Shown: positions 1 to 8,389 of the stretch, piece by piece
Position numbering within the stretch: position 1 is the stretch's first letter
How the letters are laid out: every line of letters begins with the position of its first letter
Source of the DNA: an uncultured Jannaschia sp.
Lineage (GTDB): Bacteria; Pseudomonadota; Alphaproteobacteria; Rhodobacterales; Rhodobacteraceae
Assembly: GCF_947494025.1 (NCBI RefSeq)
Contig: NZ_CANLTQ010000001.1
Span: 496,001 to 560,000 of the forward strand
Direction of reading: 5' to 3'
Length of the DNA: 64,000 nucleotides
The notes under the pieces: model-generated
What the model was told of the DNA's origin: nothing
Database searches by the model: none
What the model saw: only the letters and a program-made list of their open reading frames with translations
Position numbers and translations under genes: made by a program

Positions 1-149
1 GCGTCTTCCGAGGATCGGATACGCTCGCCGTCCAGCACGCTCGCGGTCAGGAAATCCCAGTCGTATTCGCGTCCCGAATGCGGACTCGACACGACGAGGG
101 GGGCGGTCGCGACGGCCGGCTCCGTCAGGCGGAAGGTCTTGCGCAGCAT
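1..149 (-). CDS. N-formylglutamate amidohydrolase family protein (5' part, cut by window edge)
   Basis: Only the first 49 codons lie in the window; the gene continues beyond position 1. The reverse-strand reading from the ATG at 149-147 gives an N-terminus containing SSPHSGREYDWDF followed by RSSEDA. This PHSGR...SEDA pattern is the N-terminal signature of N-formylglutamate amidohydrolases (HutG/FGase family), zinc enzymes that release formate from N-formylglutamate, often in histidine breakdown. The gene is divergent from the tRNA-Val locus. With only the first sixth of the protein visible, the family is fairly sure but the exact substrate is not. Confidence 0.75.
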   Translation of the reverse strand, partial: MLRKTFRLTEPAVATAPLVVSSPHSGREYDWDFLTASVLDGERIRSSED

Positions 150-209
150 GGGAACCGGGCCTCCTTGTTCCGCCCTGATAAGGCAGTCGCGAAACACGAG
201 AAAGCCCCC

Positions 210-238
210 TTGCACGACAAGGTGAAAGACTCTATCCA
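210..238 (+). promoter_or_regulatory. candidate promoter for tRNA-Val
   Basis: TTGCAC at 210-215 and TATCCA at 233-238 are separated by 17 bases, a sigma-70-like arrangement about 58 bases before the mature tRNA 5' end. The match to the -10 consensus is weak, so this is a suggestion only. Confidence 0.3.
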
Positions 239-295
239 CCGCGCACCTGATCGACGGGGGGCCGGACTTCCATCCGAATCCCTCGACGTAACGGG

Positions 296-370
296 GGGCG
301 ATTAGCTCAGCGGTAGAGCACTTCGTTGACATCGAAGGGGTCACTGGTTCGATCCCAGTATCGCCCACCA
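296..370 (+). tRNA. tRNA-Val (anticodon GAC)
   Basis: The acceptor stem GGGCGAT (296-302) pairs with ATCGCCC (360-366), followed by discriminator A and an encoded CCA. The D-arm starts TTAGCTCAGCGGTAGAGC. The anticodon stem CTTCG/CGAAG encloses TTGACAT, giving anticodon GAC, which reads GUC (and GUU) valine codons. The T-arm contains GGTTCGATCC. All four arms fold without mismatches that matter, and the 75-base length including CCA is normal. Confidence 0.97.
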
Positions 371-469
371 CGCCATCCTCCGGGACGGCACGAATTCATC
401 GTCCCGCCGTGCGGGGCACGAGAGAAACCCGAGGCGTCCTAGCGCGCCGAGACGAAGGAGAGCCGACCC

Positions 470-595
470 ATGAAGGTTCGCAATTCCCTCCGGTCGCTGA
501 AGAACCGCCACCGCGATTGCCGCGTGGTGCGCCGCAAGGGCCGGGTCTACGTGATCAACAAGACACAGCGGAAGTTCAAGGCGCGCCAGGGCTGA
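470..595 (+). CDS. rpmJ: 50S ribosomal protein L36
   Basis: A 41-residue basic protein beginning [17 protein letters not shown] and ending [11 protein letters not shown], the alphaproteobacterial form of L36 in the large ribosomal subunit. The zinc ribbon (CxxC...C...H) of classical L36 is missing: only one cysteine remains, so this is the zinc-independent C-minus type. A purine-rich AAGGAGAG stretch precedes the ATG at a suitable distance. It is a single-gene unit between tRNA-Val and a strong terminator. Confidence 0.95.
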   Translation: MKVRNSLRSLKNRHRDCRVVRRKGRVYVINKTQRKFKARQG

Positions 596-616
596 CGCCG
601 CGACCGGACGTTTTTG

Positions 617-646
617 GGGGCCGCCCTTCGGGAGCGGCCCCTTTTT
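617..646 (+). terminator. Rho-independent terminator of rpmJ
   Basis: GGGGCCGC (617-624) and GCGGCCCC (634-641) form a perfect 8-bp stem around CCTTCGGGA, followed immediately by five T residues (642-646). It lies 22 bases after the rpmJ stop codon and is a textbook intrinsic terminator. Confidence 0.9.
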
Positions 647-776
647 CGTTGGTTCCTGCCGCGATCTCCCCGGACGACCCTGTCCGAATACGTGCGGTTC
701 AAACCGGGCCACCGAATTTCGGACGGCAGGAACGCAACGGCACGTCGTGCCGTTCCTGCTCCGGAAGGACGAAGCC

Positions 777-1952
777 ATGGCACCGATCTACAAACTCCCC
801 GCTGCCGGCTTCGCCGCGACGGCGATGACCTACGGGCCGGCCCGGATGGGGTTCGGCCTGTTCCTGTCGGATTTTCGCGAAACGTTCTCGATCTCGACCC
901 AGGTCGCGGGTCTGATCGCCGGCCTCGGCTTCTTCGGCTTCCTGCTGGGGCTGCTGCTCGCGACCTTCCTCACGCGGCGCTTCGGGCCGAAATTCGCCGT
1001 GGTCGCGGGGCTCGCCGCCGCGGCGGGGGGCATGGCCCTGATCGCGGGCGCGCCGGGCCTGCCGGTCTTCGTCGCCGGAGTGTTCCTCGCCATGTCGAGC
1101 GCGGGCTTCACTTGGGCACCGTTCAACGACGCCGTCCACGACGAGATCCCCGACGGATCGCGGGCGCCGACGCTCTCCGTGATCAGCACGGGGACCAGTC
1201 TCGGGATCGCGGCCGCGGGGCTGACGGCGCTTGGCCTGAACGCGGCGGGCCTGTCCTGGCGCATGGGATGGACCGGCTTCGCGGCCGCGTGCGCGCTCGT
1301 CCTGCTGGTGAACTGGCTCGCATTGCCGCGGGGGGCGGGGACCGAAGCCCCGGTGACGAAGCGGCAATGGCGCGATCTACGGGAACGCTCGGCGATCCCC
1401 CTCTATATTATCGCGCTGTCCTTCGGGACGACCTCCGCCATCTATATCTCCTTCGCGGCCGAGCGCGTCGCGGCGTCGGGCGGCCTGCCCGGAATGCCGG
1501 GCGCCGCCTCGGCCGCGATCGTCTTCGTCCTCTACGGCTTGGTCGGCCTAGCCGGGCTCGGCACCGGGCGGCTGGAACCGTTGCTCGGGCTCGCGAACCT
1601 GCTGCGGCTGCTGATGGCGGCCTCGACCGCATCGCTCCTGCTTGTGGCGCTGACGCCGACCTCGTGGATCGGCATCGGCGTGTCGGCCGGGCTGCAGGGC
1701 GTCTTCGTGATGATGATGAGCGCGGTGCTGGCCTTCTGGTCGGAACGTCTGTTCCCCGCGCTGCCGGCCTTCAGCTTCGCCGCGGTGCTCCTGTTCGTGG
1801 CCACCGGCAGCGTGCTCGGGCCCATCGCCGCGGGCTTCGTTTCCGGCGTCTTCGGGCCGACCGCGATGTTTGCGGCAGCGGCCGTCGTCCCGGGGGCGAC
1901 GGCCCTCATGCTGCGACCCGGCGCGATCCAGGCACGCGCCGTGGCGGCCTGA
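777..1952 (+). CDS. MFS transporter
   Basis: A 391-residue, very hydrophobic protein with about twelve membrane segments, the layout of major facilitator superfamily permeases. The loop after the second segment contains FLTRRFGPK, close to the family motif between TM2 and TM3. Overall feel is of the YbfB/CynX-like branch, but the substrate cannot be told from the sequence. The ATG at 777 was chosen because GGAAGGA (763-769) sits 7 bases upstream; an in-frame ATG at 747 lacks such a site. It is convergent with the peroxiredoxin gene. Confidence 0.82.
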   Translation: MAPIYKLPAAGFAATAMTYGPARMGFGLFLSDFRETFSISTQVAGLIAGLGFFGFLLGLLLATFLTRRFGPKFAVVAGLAAAAGGMALIAGAPGLPVFVAGVFLAMSSAGFTWAPFNDAVHDEIPDGSRAPTLSVISTGTSLGIAAAGLTALGLNAAGLSWRMGWTGFAAACALVLLVNWLALPRGAGTEAPVTKRQWRDLRERSAIPLYIIALSFGTTSAIYISFAAERVAASGGLPGMPGAASAAIVFVLYGLVGLAGLGTGRLEPLLGLANLLRLLMAASTASLLLVALTPTSWIGIGVSAGLQGVFVMMMSAVLAFWSERLFPALPAFSFAAVLLFVATGSVLGPIAAGFVSGVFGPTAMFAAAAVVPGATALMLRPGAIQARAVAA

Positions 1953-1953
1953 G

Positions 1954-1982
1954 CGCCGCCCGGACGCGATCACCGGGCGGCG
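1954..1982. terminator. hairpin between convergent MFS and peroxiredoxin genes
   Basis: CGCCGCCCGG (1954-1963) and CCGGGCGGCG (1973-1982) form a 10-bp perfect stem with a 9-base loop, placed exactly between the two stop codons. There is no T-run on either side, so it may act as a bidirectional, less canonical terminator. Confidence 0.5.
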
Positions 1983-1988
1983 GACGGA

Positions 1989-2642
1989 TCAGACGGGGTC
2001 CTTGGTCATCCGCAGATACGGGAAGTGCGTCGTGAACTCGCCGAACTTCGCCTTGGCGTCCTCGTCGGAAACCGTGGCGGGAATCACCACGTCGCGTCCC
2101 GTCTCCCAGTTCGCGGGCGTCGCTACGCCGTGCTTGGAGGCCTTCTGCAACGCGTCCACCGCGCGCAGGATCTCTGCGAAGTTGCGGCCCACGTTCATCG
2201 GGTAGGTCATCGACAGCTTCAGCGTCTTGTCCGGCCCGATGATGTAGACCGCCCGCACCGTGGCGGTGTCGTTGGGCGTGCGCTCGTCCGGAAGGTAGGC
2301 GTCGGCCGGCAGCATGTCGTAGAGTTTCGAGACCTCGAGCGACTCGTCTGCGATAAGCGGGAAGCCCACCGACGCGCCGCCATAGGTTTCGATGTCGCTC
2401 CTCCACGCCCGGTGGCTCTCCGCGTCGTCCACCGAGACGCCGATCACCTTGACCCCGCGCTTTTTCCACTCCGCGTCGAGCTGCGCGACGGCGCCGAACT
2501 CGGTGGTGCAGACGGGCGTGAAGTCCTTCGGGTGGCTGAACAGGATCGCCCAGTCGTCACCGATCCAGTCGTGGAACCGGATCGGCCCCTCCGTGGTCTC
2601 GGCCTCGAAATCGGGGACGGTCTGGTTGATGCGCAGGCTCAT
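1989..2642 (-). CDS. 1-Cys peroxiredoxin (Prx6 type)
   Basis: A 217-residue thioredoxin-fold peroxidase that reduces hydrogen peroxide and alkyl hydroperoxides. The peroxidatic cysteine is C45 in HPKDFTPVCTTEF; no resolving CP motif is seen near the C-terminus, and the length and the tail SDEDAKAKFGEFTTHFPYLR fit the Prx6 subfamily. The start at 2642 (MSLRINQTVP) is supported by GGAGGA just upstream; a longer frame starting 12 codons earlier has no ribosome site. It is monocistronic, divergent from nothing nearby and convergent with the MFS gene. Confidence 0.93.
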   Translation of the reverse strand: MSLRINQTVPDFEAETTEGPIRFHDWIGDDWAILFSHPKDFTPVCTTEFGAVAQLDAEWKKRGVKVIGVSVDDAESHRAWRSDIETYGGASVGFPLIADESLEVSKLYDMLPADAYLPDERTPNDTATVRAVYIIGPDKTLKLSMTYPMNVGRNFAEILRAVDALQKASKHGVATPANWETGRDVVIPATVSDEDAKAKFGEFTTHFPYLRMTKDPV

Positions 2643-2711
2643 GACGGCCTCCTCCGGCGTTGACGTTTCGAATACCACATAATGCGCCGAACGAGATCGA
2701 AAAAGAACCGT

Positions 2712-3368
2712 TCAGAACGGACAGGGCGCTTCGAGCCGCAGAACCTTGCCGGTGACGGGATGCTCGAACTTCAGGCCCTCGGCATGAAGCATCATCCGGG
2801 GGAAGTCCCGCGCGGCCCCCTCGGCGTAGAACGGGTCGCCCAGGATCGGGTGGCCGAGCTCGCGCATGTGGACGCGGAGCTGGTGGCTGCGCCCGGTCCG
2901 GGGCATCAGCCGCATCCGGGTCGTGCCGCTCTCGACGGCGCCGCGCTGCCAGTCGGTCACCGCCGGCTTGCCGCGCTCGTGGTTCACGTGCTGCAGCGGC
3001 CGGTTCGGCCAGTCCACGATCAGGGGCAGGTCGATGGTGCCCGACGCCTCCGCCACCTCGCCCCAGACGCGCGCGACATAGCGTTTGCGGACGCGCTTCA
3101 CCTCGAACATCCGCCCCATCTTGCGCTGCGCCAGCTTGGTCAACGCGAAGACCATGATACCCGACGTGTCCCGGTCGAGTCGGTGGCAGAGCAGCACCTC
3201 CGGGTCGCGCTCGGCCAGCCGCCCGATCAGGCAGTCCGCCAGATGCGCCCCGCGACCCGGCACGGAGAGAAGCCCGTGCGGCTTGTCCACGACGAGCAGG
3301 TGCGCGTCGCGGTAGATTTCGGGGATCGGCCCGTCGGGCGGATCGTAGGGGGTGGAAACGTCCGTCAT
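2712..3368 (-). CDS. RluA family pseudouridine synthase
   Basis: A 218-residue enzyme that isomerises uridine to pseudouridine in rRNA or tRNA. The catalytic motif HRLDRDTSG (around residue 63, aspartate catalytic) and the late motifs GRSHQLRVHM and HPILGDPFY are typical of RluA, which modifies 23S rRNA U746 and tRNA position 32. There is no N-terminal S4 domain, as in RluA itself and unlike RluC/RluD. The ATG at 3368 begins MTDVSTPYDPP. A decayed gene tail lies immediately upstream. Confidence 0.9.
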   Translation of the reverse strand: MTDVSTPYDPPDGPIPEIYRDAHLLVVDKPHGLLSVPGRGAHLADCLIGRLAERDPEVLLCHRLDRDTSGIMVFALTKLAQRKMGRMFEVKRVRKRYVARVWGEVAEASGTIDLPLIVDWPNRPLQHVNHERGKPAVTDWQRGAVESGTTRMRLMPRTGRSHQLRVHMRELGHPILGDPFYAEGAARDFPRMMLHAEGLKFEHPVTGKVLRLEAPCPF

Positions 3369-3380
3369 GGCGTGCCGGCC

Positions 3381-3567
3381 CTACCCTGCCCCGCGGCGAA
3401 GAGCCAGCACGACGCCGATCCAAGCCGCCTCCGTCGCCTCGGCGTCGCGACGCCGGCGCGCCGCTGTGAACGCCGTGGTTCACGTTCGGCCGAATCTGCC
3501 TCTCGTAGCGCTTGCCGTTCTCCACCAGCGCCTTCTGGCGGGCCGCTCAGCCCTGGTTGATGCGGCC
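3381..3567 (-). pseudogene. remnant of a dienelactone hydrolase-like gene (C-terminal part)
   Basis: Reading the minus strand from 3567 gives GRINQG, then an in-frame TGA (3549-3547) where family members have a tryptophan codon. It continues as ALVENGKRYERQIRPNVNHG, closely resembling the C-terminal region of dienelactone hydrolases (ANGVKYE...YPGxNHGFH). After GVH the similarity jumps to another frame, DAEATEAAW..., and ends at TAG 3383-3381, matching the family's RYDxAAAxxAWxRT ending. One stop and one frameshift in less than 190 bases, with no N-terminal half upstream, indicate a decayed fragment. The resemblance is from recalled motifs, so the call is moderate. Confidence 0.55.
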
Positions 3568-3624
3568 CGGCACGGGTTTCGGCCTCGCGAGGGAACGAAG
3601 CGTCACGACCCCGCGTTTTTCCGC

Positions 3625-4095
3625 ATGACACACACACCGCTTTTCGCCGCCCTCGCCACCAGTCTCGCCCTCGCCGCGCCGGCCTCCGCCGAACAGGTCG
3701 GCGAAGTCGGCGTCGATTGGGTCGGCAACGACATCATCATCGACGCGATCCAGGACCCGAAGGTCGAAGGCGTCACCTGTCACATCGCCTATTTCGAGCG
3801 TTCGCTGATCGACCGGCTGAGCCAGGGCAACTGGTTCGAGGACCCGTCGAACGCCTCGATCGCCTGTCGGCAGACGGGGCCGATCCGGCTGGGCGACATC
3901 GACCGCTCGGAGGATGGCGAGCAGGTGTTCCGCGAAAGCCGCTCGATCGTGCTGAAGTCACTCCGCATCAAGCGCATCTTCGACGAGGCGAACCAGACGC
4001 TTGTCTACCTCGCCCACGCGCAGGAGCTGAGCCAGGGCTCGGCGAAGATGTCGATCTCGACGGTGCCGCTCTACGACGCCGCAATGGCGGAATGA
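3625..4095 (+). CDS. CreA family periplasmic protein
   Basis: A 156-residue protein with a signal peptide (MTHTPLFAAL...APASA, cleavage near residue 21) followed by EQVGEVGVDWVGNDI and DPKVEGVTCHI, hallmarks of the CreA family. Two cysteines (in VTCHI and IACRQ) could form a disulphide. CreA is a conserved exported protein of unknown biochemical role; in enterobacteria it lies beside the CreBC two-component system, but no such genes are near here. The chosen ATG directly precedes the signal peptide; the frame is open far upstream but that part is not protein-like. Confidence 0.88.
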   Translation: MTHTPLFAALATSLALAAPASAEQVGEVGVDWVGNDIIIDAIQDPKVEGVTCHIAYFERSLIDRLSQGNWFEDPSNASIACRQTGPIRLGDIDRSEDGEQVFRESRSIVLKSLRIKRIFDEANQTLVYLAHAQELSQGSAKMSISTVPLYDAAMAE

Positions 4096-4321
4096 GCCGG
4101 GCCGCGACCGCGGCGACGGACAAACCGGCGCAGCCGGTCGCGGATGCGCAGCCGCCGGTCGGAGTCTCTCCGGATTAAACGGATTTGCGAGCCACCACCA
4201 CTTTGACGGGAACCCGCCCTCCCCCGTCGCGCATTAACTCAACGTAGGTTTATTAACAAAGTTTAGCCGTTAATCGCATGACCGTCGGCGCTTCAGAACG
4301 TGCCGGCTCCGAGGTTCGTCG

Positions 4322-4891
4322 ATGCCCTTTCTGATCATTCTGCTTATGGGCATCGCGATTGCCGGTCTCGGCTTCTGGGGGATCCGCCGCATCGCGAGCT
4401 TCAAGGCGCAGCGATCCGAGGATTACCGTGAGAGCGAGCCCCGCCTCGACCTCAGACGCCACGTGACGGGGCAGATGAATTGCCGTGGCATCATCTTCGG
4501 GCCGACCGGTCGTGTCACCTCGCAGTTCCGCGCCGTGATGGAGACACGCTGGAGCGGGCCGACCGGCGTGATGGACGAGCTTTTCGTCTACGATGACGGC
4601 AGCCGGCAGTCCCGCCAGTGGCGCTTGACGATCGGTGGCGACGGGTCGCTCCGGGCGGAGGCCGACGACGTGATCCGGGCGGGGCATGGTCAGGTGGCGG
4701 GAAACACGCTGCGCCTCGAATACGTGATCCGCCTTCCGCGGGAGAATGGCGGTCATGTGCTCGACGCCGTGGACTGGATGTACCTGCAGGCCGACGGAAC
4801 GATCCTGAACCGCAGCCAGTTCCGCAAATGGGGCGTCAAGGTCGCCGAGCTGTTCTGCGTGATGACCCCGGAGGAGCACAGCGACGCCTGA
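4322..4891 (+). CDS. DUF3833 family protein
   Basis: A 189-residue protein with one N-terminal membrane anchor (FLIILLMGIAIAGLGFWGI) and a soluble domain. Matches to DUF3833 include IIFGPTGRVTSQFRAVM, ELFVYDDG, GQVAGNTLRLEYVI and the ending DWMYLQADGTILNRSQF. These proteins look like small beta-barrel, lipocalin-like envelope proteins; function is unknown. An AT-rich stretch (about 4230-4280, containing ATTAAC and GTTAAT elements) precedes it and probably holds its promoter. No clear Shine-Dalgarno is seen, so the start is tentative. Confidence 0.8.
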   Translation: MPFLIILLMGIAIAGLGFWGIRRIASFKAQRSEDYRESEPRLDLRRHVTGQMNCRGIIFGPTGRVTSQFRAVMETRWSGPTGVMDELFVYDDGSRQSRQWRLTIGGDGSLRAEADDVIRAGHGQVAGNTLRLEYVIRLPRENGGHVLDAVDWMYLQADGTILNRSQFRKWGVKVAELFCVMTPEEHSDA

Positions 4892-4996
4892 CCCGGGCCG
4901 CGACGAAAGTCGGCGTCGGAGACAGGCGGTACCCGGTCGCGGGCGGATTTTCATTCTCGGCCGATGGGCCTAACCTGTCGGGCGGAGGTGCTGCCC

Positions 4997-7756
4997 ATGT
5001 CCGACGCCATCACGTTCACCCTCGACGGCGAGACCGTCACCGCCGCGCCCGGCACGACGATCTGGGAGGTCGCGAACGGCCGCGGAGTGGTCATCCCGCA
5101 TCTTTGCCACAAGCCGGCGCCGGGCTACCGTCCCGACGGCAATTGCCGCGTCTGCATGGTGGAGATCGAGGGAGAGCGCGCGCTCGCCGCCTCCTGCATC
5201 CGCGAACCGTCCGAGGGCATGGTCGTCACCACGTCGAGCGCGCGCGCGAAGCATGCCCGCAAGATGGTGATGGAGATGCTGGTCGCCGACCAGCCGGAGC
5301 GTCCGGTCGCGCACGACCGTTCCAGCCATCTGTGGGACATGGCCGAGGCGACCGGCGTGACGGAAAGCCGCCTGCCCACGATCGAGGCCGAGCGTATCCC
5401 GCTCCTCGACGACAGCCATGTGGCCATGCGCGTCAATCTCGACGCCTGCATCCAGTGCGGGCTCTGCGTCCGCGCCTGCCGCGAGGTTCAGGTCAACGAC
5501 GTGATCGGCATGGGCGGCCGTGGCCACGACGCCTACCCGATCTTCGACTTCGACGACCCGATGGGCGCCTCAACCTGCGTCGCCTGCGGCGAATGCGTGC
5601 AGGCTTGCCCGACCGGCGCGCTCATGCCCGCGACGATGGTGGATGCCGAACAGGTCGGCGACGGCGCGGCCTATGACAGCGAGACGCGCTCGATCTGCCC
5701 GTTCTGCGGCGTCGGCTGCCAGGTGTCGCTCAAGGTGAGGGATGGCCGCGTGGTCAAGGTGGACGGCATCGACGGCCCGGCGAACGAGGGCCGCCTTTGC
5801 GTCAAGGGCCGGTTCGGCTTCGACTACATCCATCACGCGCACCGCCTGACGAAACCACTCATCCGTCGCGAGGATGCGCCGGCGAAGGGCCTGAACGTCG
5901 ATCCGGGCGATTACAGCGCCGTGTTCCGCGAGGCGACATGGGAGGAGGCGCTCGACGCGGCTGCGACCGGGCTCCGCGGCCGCGGGCGCGAGGTGGCGGG
6001 CTTCGGCTCCGCCAAATGCTCGAACGAGGAAGCCTATCTCTTCCAGAAGTTCATCCGGCAGGGCTTCGGGCACAACAACCTCGACCATTGCACCCGGCTT
6101 TGCCACGCCTCGTCGGTCGCAGCGCTGATCGAGAACGTGGGCTCCGGCGCCGTCACCGCGACCTTCAACGAGATCGAGAATTCCGATGTGGCCATCGTCA
6201 TTGGCGCCAACCCGATCGAGAACCACCCGGTCGCGGCGACCTACTTCAAGCAATTCGCGAAGCGCGGCGGCAAGCTCATCGTCATGGACCCGCGCGGGCA
6301 GGCGCTGAAGCGGCATGCGAGCCATATGCTCCAGTTCCGCCCCGGCGCCGACGTCGCGCTGCTCAACGCGATCATGCACGTCATCTCCGAGGAGGGGCTG
6401 ACCGATCGGCAATACATCGAGGCGATGACGGAGAACTGGGAGGCCGAGCGCGAGCACCTGAAGGGTTTCGCGCCGGAGAAGATGGAGAGCCTGACCGGTA
6501 TCGACGCTGCCACGCTGCGCGAGGTCGCCCGCACCTTCGCCGGGGCGCGCGCCGCGATGATCTTCTGGGGCATGGGGATCAGCCAGCACGTTCACGGCAC
6601 CGACAATTCCCGCTGCCTCATCTCGCTCGCGCTGATGACCGGGCAGGTGGGCCGCCCCGGCGCCGGGCTGCATCCGCTCAGGGGCCAGAACAACGTGCAG
6701 GGGGCGTCCGATGCGGGCCTGATCCCGATGTTCCTGCCCGACTACGCCAGTGTCCTCGACGACGGCGTGCGGCAGTTTTACGCGGGCCTCTGGGGCGACG
6801 CGCCGGATGCCGAGAAGGGCCTGACGGTCACCGAGATCCTCGACGCGGTCCATGCGGGCGGCATCCGGGCGATGTACATTCTGGGCGAGAACCCGGCCAT
6901 GTCGGACCCGGACGTGGACCATGCCCGCGCGGCGCTGGCCTCGCTCGACCATCTGGTGGTGCAGGACATCTTCCTGACGGAGACGGCGAATTACGCCGAC
7001 GTGATCCTGCCCGCCTCGGCCTTCGCGGAAAAGACCGGGACGGTCACCAACACCAACCGTCAGGTGCAGATGGGCCGCCCCGCCCTGCCCCCGCCGGGCG
7101 AGGCGCGGGAGGATTGGTGGATCGTCACGGAGCTGGCCCGCCGCTGCGGCCTCGACTGGCGCTACGGCCATCCACGCGACGTGTTCGCCGAGATGACGCA
7201 GGTCATGCCGTCGCTCGACAACATCACCTGGGACCGCCTCGAAGGCGAGAACGCGGTGACCTATCCGTCGCTCTCGCCCACCGATCCGGGGCAGCCCATC
7301 GTCTTCGGCGACGGCTTCCCCCGCGCCGACGGCCGCGCCCGGTTCACTCCGGCGAGCGTCGTGCCCCCGGACGAGACGCCGGACGCGGAATATCCGATGG
7401 TCCTGACGACCGGACGACAGCTCGAGCACTGGCATACCGGCTCCATGACCCGGCGGGCGAGCGTACTCGACGCGGTGGAGCCGGAAGCGAACTGCTCGCT
7501 GCACCCGTCCACGCTGCGCAAGCTCGGCGTCGCGCCGGGCGGCATGGTACGGCTTTCCACCCGCCGCGGGTCCGTCGAGCTGATGGCACGGGCGGACCGG
7601 GCCGTGGCGCCGGACATGGTGTTCCTGCCCTTCGCCTATGTGGAGGCGGCCGCGAACCTTTTGACCAACCCCGCGCTCGACCCGGTGGGCAAGATTCCGG
7701 AGTTCAAGTACGCTGCGGTCAAGGTGGAGGCGGGCGCCCCGATGGCGGCGGAATAG
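4997..7756 (+). CDS. formate dehydrogenase subunit alpha (molybdopterin, Cys type)
   Basis: A 919-residue molybdenum enzyme expected to oxidise formate to CO2. Domains in order: 2Fe-2S ferredoxin-like domain (CHKPAPGYRPDGNCRVC), a CIQCGLCVRAC / CVACGECVQACPTGA two-cluster ferredoxin domain, the CPFCGVGC 4Fe-4S cluster, then the bis-MGD catalytic domains. The molybdenum ligand is C369 in HCTRLCHAS, cysteine in place of the selenocysteine of E. coli FdhF. The layout matches the alpha subunit of NAD-dependent FDHs (FdsA type). GGAGG about 8 bases upstream supports the ATG at 4997. No fdsG, fdsB, fdsD or fdhD is adjacent, so its electron partner is not known from this window. Confidence 0.92.
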   Translation: MSDAITFTLDGETVTAAPGTTIWEVANGRGVVIPHLCHKPAPGYRPDGNCRVCMVEIEGERALAASCIREPSEGMVVTTSSARAKHARKMVMEMLVADQPERPVAHDRSSHLWDMAEATGVTESRLPTIEAERIPLLDDSHVAMRVNLDACIQCGLCVRACREVQVNDVIGMGGRGHDAYPIFDFDDPMGASTCVACGECVQACPTGALMPATMVDAEQVGDGAAYDSETRSICPFCGVGCQVSLKVRDGRVVKVDGIDGPANEGRLCVKGRFGFDYIHHAHRLTKPLIRREDAPAKGLNVDPGDYSAVFREATWEEALDAAATGLRGRGREVAGFGSAKCSNEEAYLFQKFIRQGFGHNNLDHCTRLCHASSVAALIENVGSGAVTATFNEIENSDVAIVIGANPIENHPVAATYFKQFAKRGGKLIVMDPRGQALKRHASHMLQFRPGADVALLNAIMHVISEEGLTDRQYIEAMTENWEAEREHLKGFAPEKMESLTGIDAATLREVARTFAGARAAMIFWGMGISQHVHGTDNSRCLISLALMTGQVGRPGAGLHPLRGQNNVQGASDAGLIPMFLPDYASVLDDGVRQFYAGLWGDAPDAEKGLTVTEILDAVHAGGIRAMYILGENPAMSDPDVDHARAALASLDHLVVQDIFLTETANYADVILPASAFAEKTGTVTNTNRQVQMGRPALPPPGEAREDWWIVTELARRCGLDWRYGHPRDVFAEMTQVMPSLDNITWDRLEGENAVTYPSLSPTDPGQPIVFGDGFPRADGRARFTPASVVPPDETPDAEYPMVLTTGRQLEHWHTGSMTRRASVLDAVEPEANCSLHPSTLRKLGVAPGGMVRLSTRRGSVELMARADRAVAPDMVFLPFAYVEAAANLLTNPALDPVGKIPEFKYAAVKVEAGAPMAAE

Positions 7757-7820
7757 GCCCGGAACGGGATGCGCGCGGCGACCGGTCAGGCGGGCCCGGC
7801 CCCATTCCCGCGGGATCGTG

Positions 7821-8363
7821 TCAAAACGGGATCGCGAGGGACAGGTTCAGGACGCTGTCCACATCGTCGCTCATATAAGGCAGGACATTGAGGCGGACCT
7901 CCACGCGGTCGGTGCGGTAGGTACCGCTGACGAAGCCCATCGGAATGAAGCCTCCGACATTCGGGATGCCGTGACGATCCTCCAGGATCTCCGATAGTTC
8001 CTTGTAATAAGCGAGACCGACGCTGCCGCCGATCCGAACCGCTCCGGGCCCAAGCCTCGCCACCTGCCGGGACAAACCCACGACCGCGATGGGGGACACC
8101 TCTTCGTAACTGTTGTAGAAGACGCCCGCCTCGGCATGCGCTTCGGTAAGGCCCCGCTCCAGCGGCCAGCGACTCCCGAGGGTCAAGCCGGGATTGATGT
8201 CGTTGTAGGCATCGCTGCCGAAATGCTCGGAACCGAGGATGATGCCGAGGTAACGCTCCCCCGCCGATGCCGGGACGGGAAGCGCCAGGAGGGCGAGGGC
8301 GAGGCGAATCACGAGCGCGGCTCCGGTGGTTTTCGCCCTGATGGGGCCGGACGCGTTGCGCAT
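7821..8363 (-). CDS. exported protein of unknown function, possible small beta-barrel
   Basis: A 180-residue protein with a late N-terminal signal sequence (LVIRLALALLALPVPASA, cleavage near residue 34). The mature part has alternating short strands, glycine-rich turns (YLGIILGSEHFGSD, GLTLGSRWP) and ends in a phenylalanine (LNLSLAIPF), features of small outer-membrane beta-barrels. I do not recognise the family. The first 15 residues before the hydrophobic run suggest the true start may be downstream, but no better ribosome site is evident. It is 26 bases downstream of rnj and could be its last operon member. Confidence 0.6.
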   Translation of the reverse strand: MRNASGPIRAKTTGAALVIRLALALLALPVPASAGERYLGIILGSEHFGSDAYNDINPGLTLGSRWPLERGLTEAHAEAGVFYNSYEEVSPIAVVGLSRQVARLGPGAVRIGGSVGLAYYKELSEILEDRHGIPNVGGFIPMGFVSGTYRTDRVEVRLNVLPYMSDDVDSVLNLSLAIPF

Positions 8364-8389
8364 CCGTTAACCGCCGGAGCCGTCTGGCT

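Noticed and set aside
3365-3637. 90-codon minus-strand ORF upstream of the rluA-like gene
   Set aside because: Overlaps the DLH remnant in another frame and includes its frameshifted tail region; no independent support.
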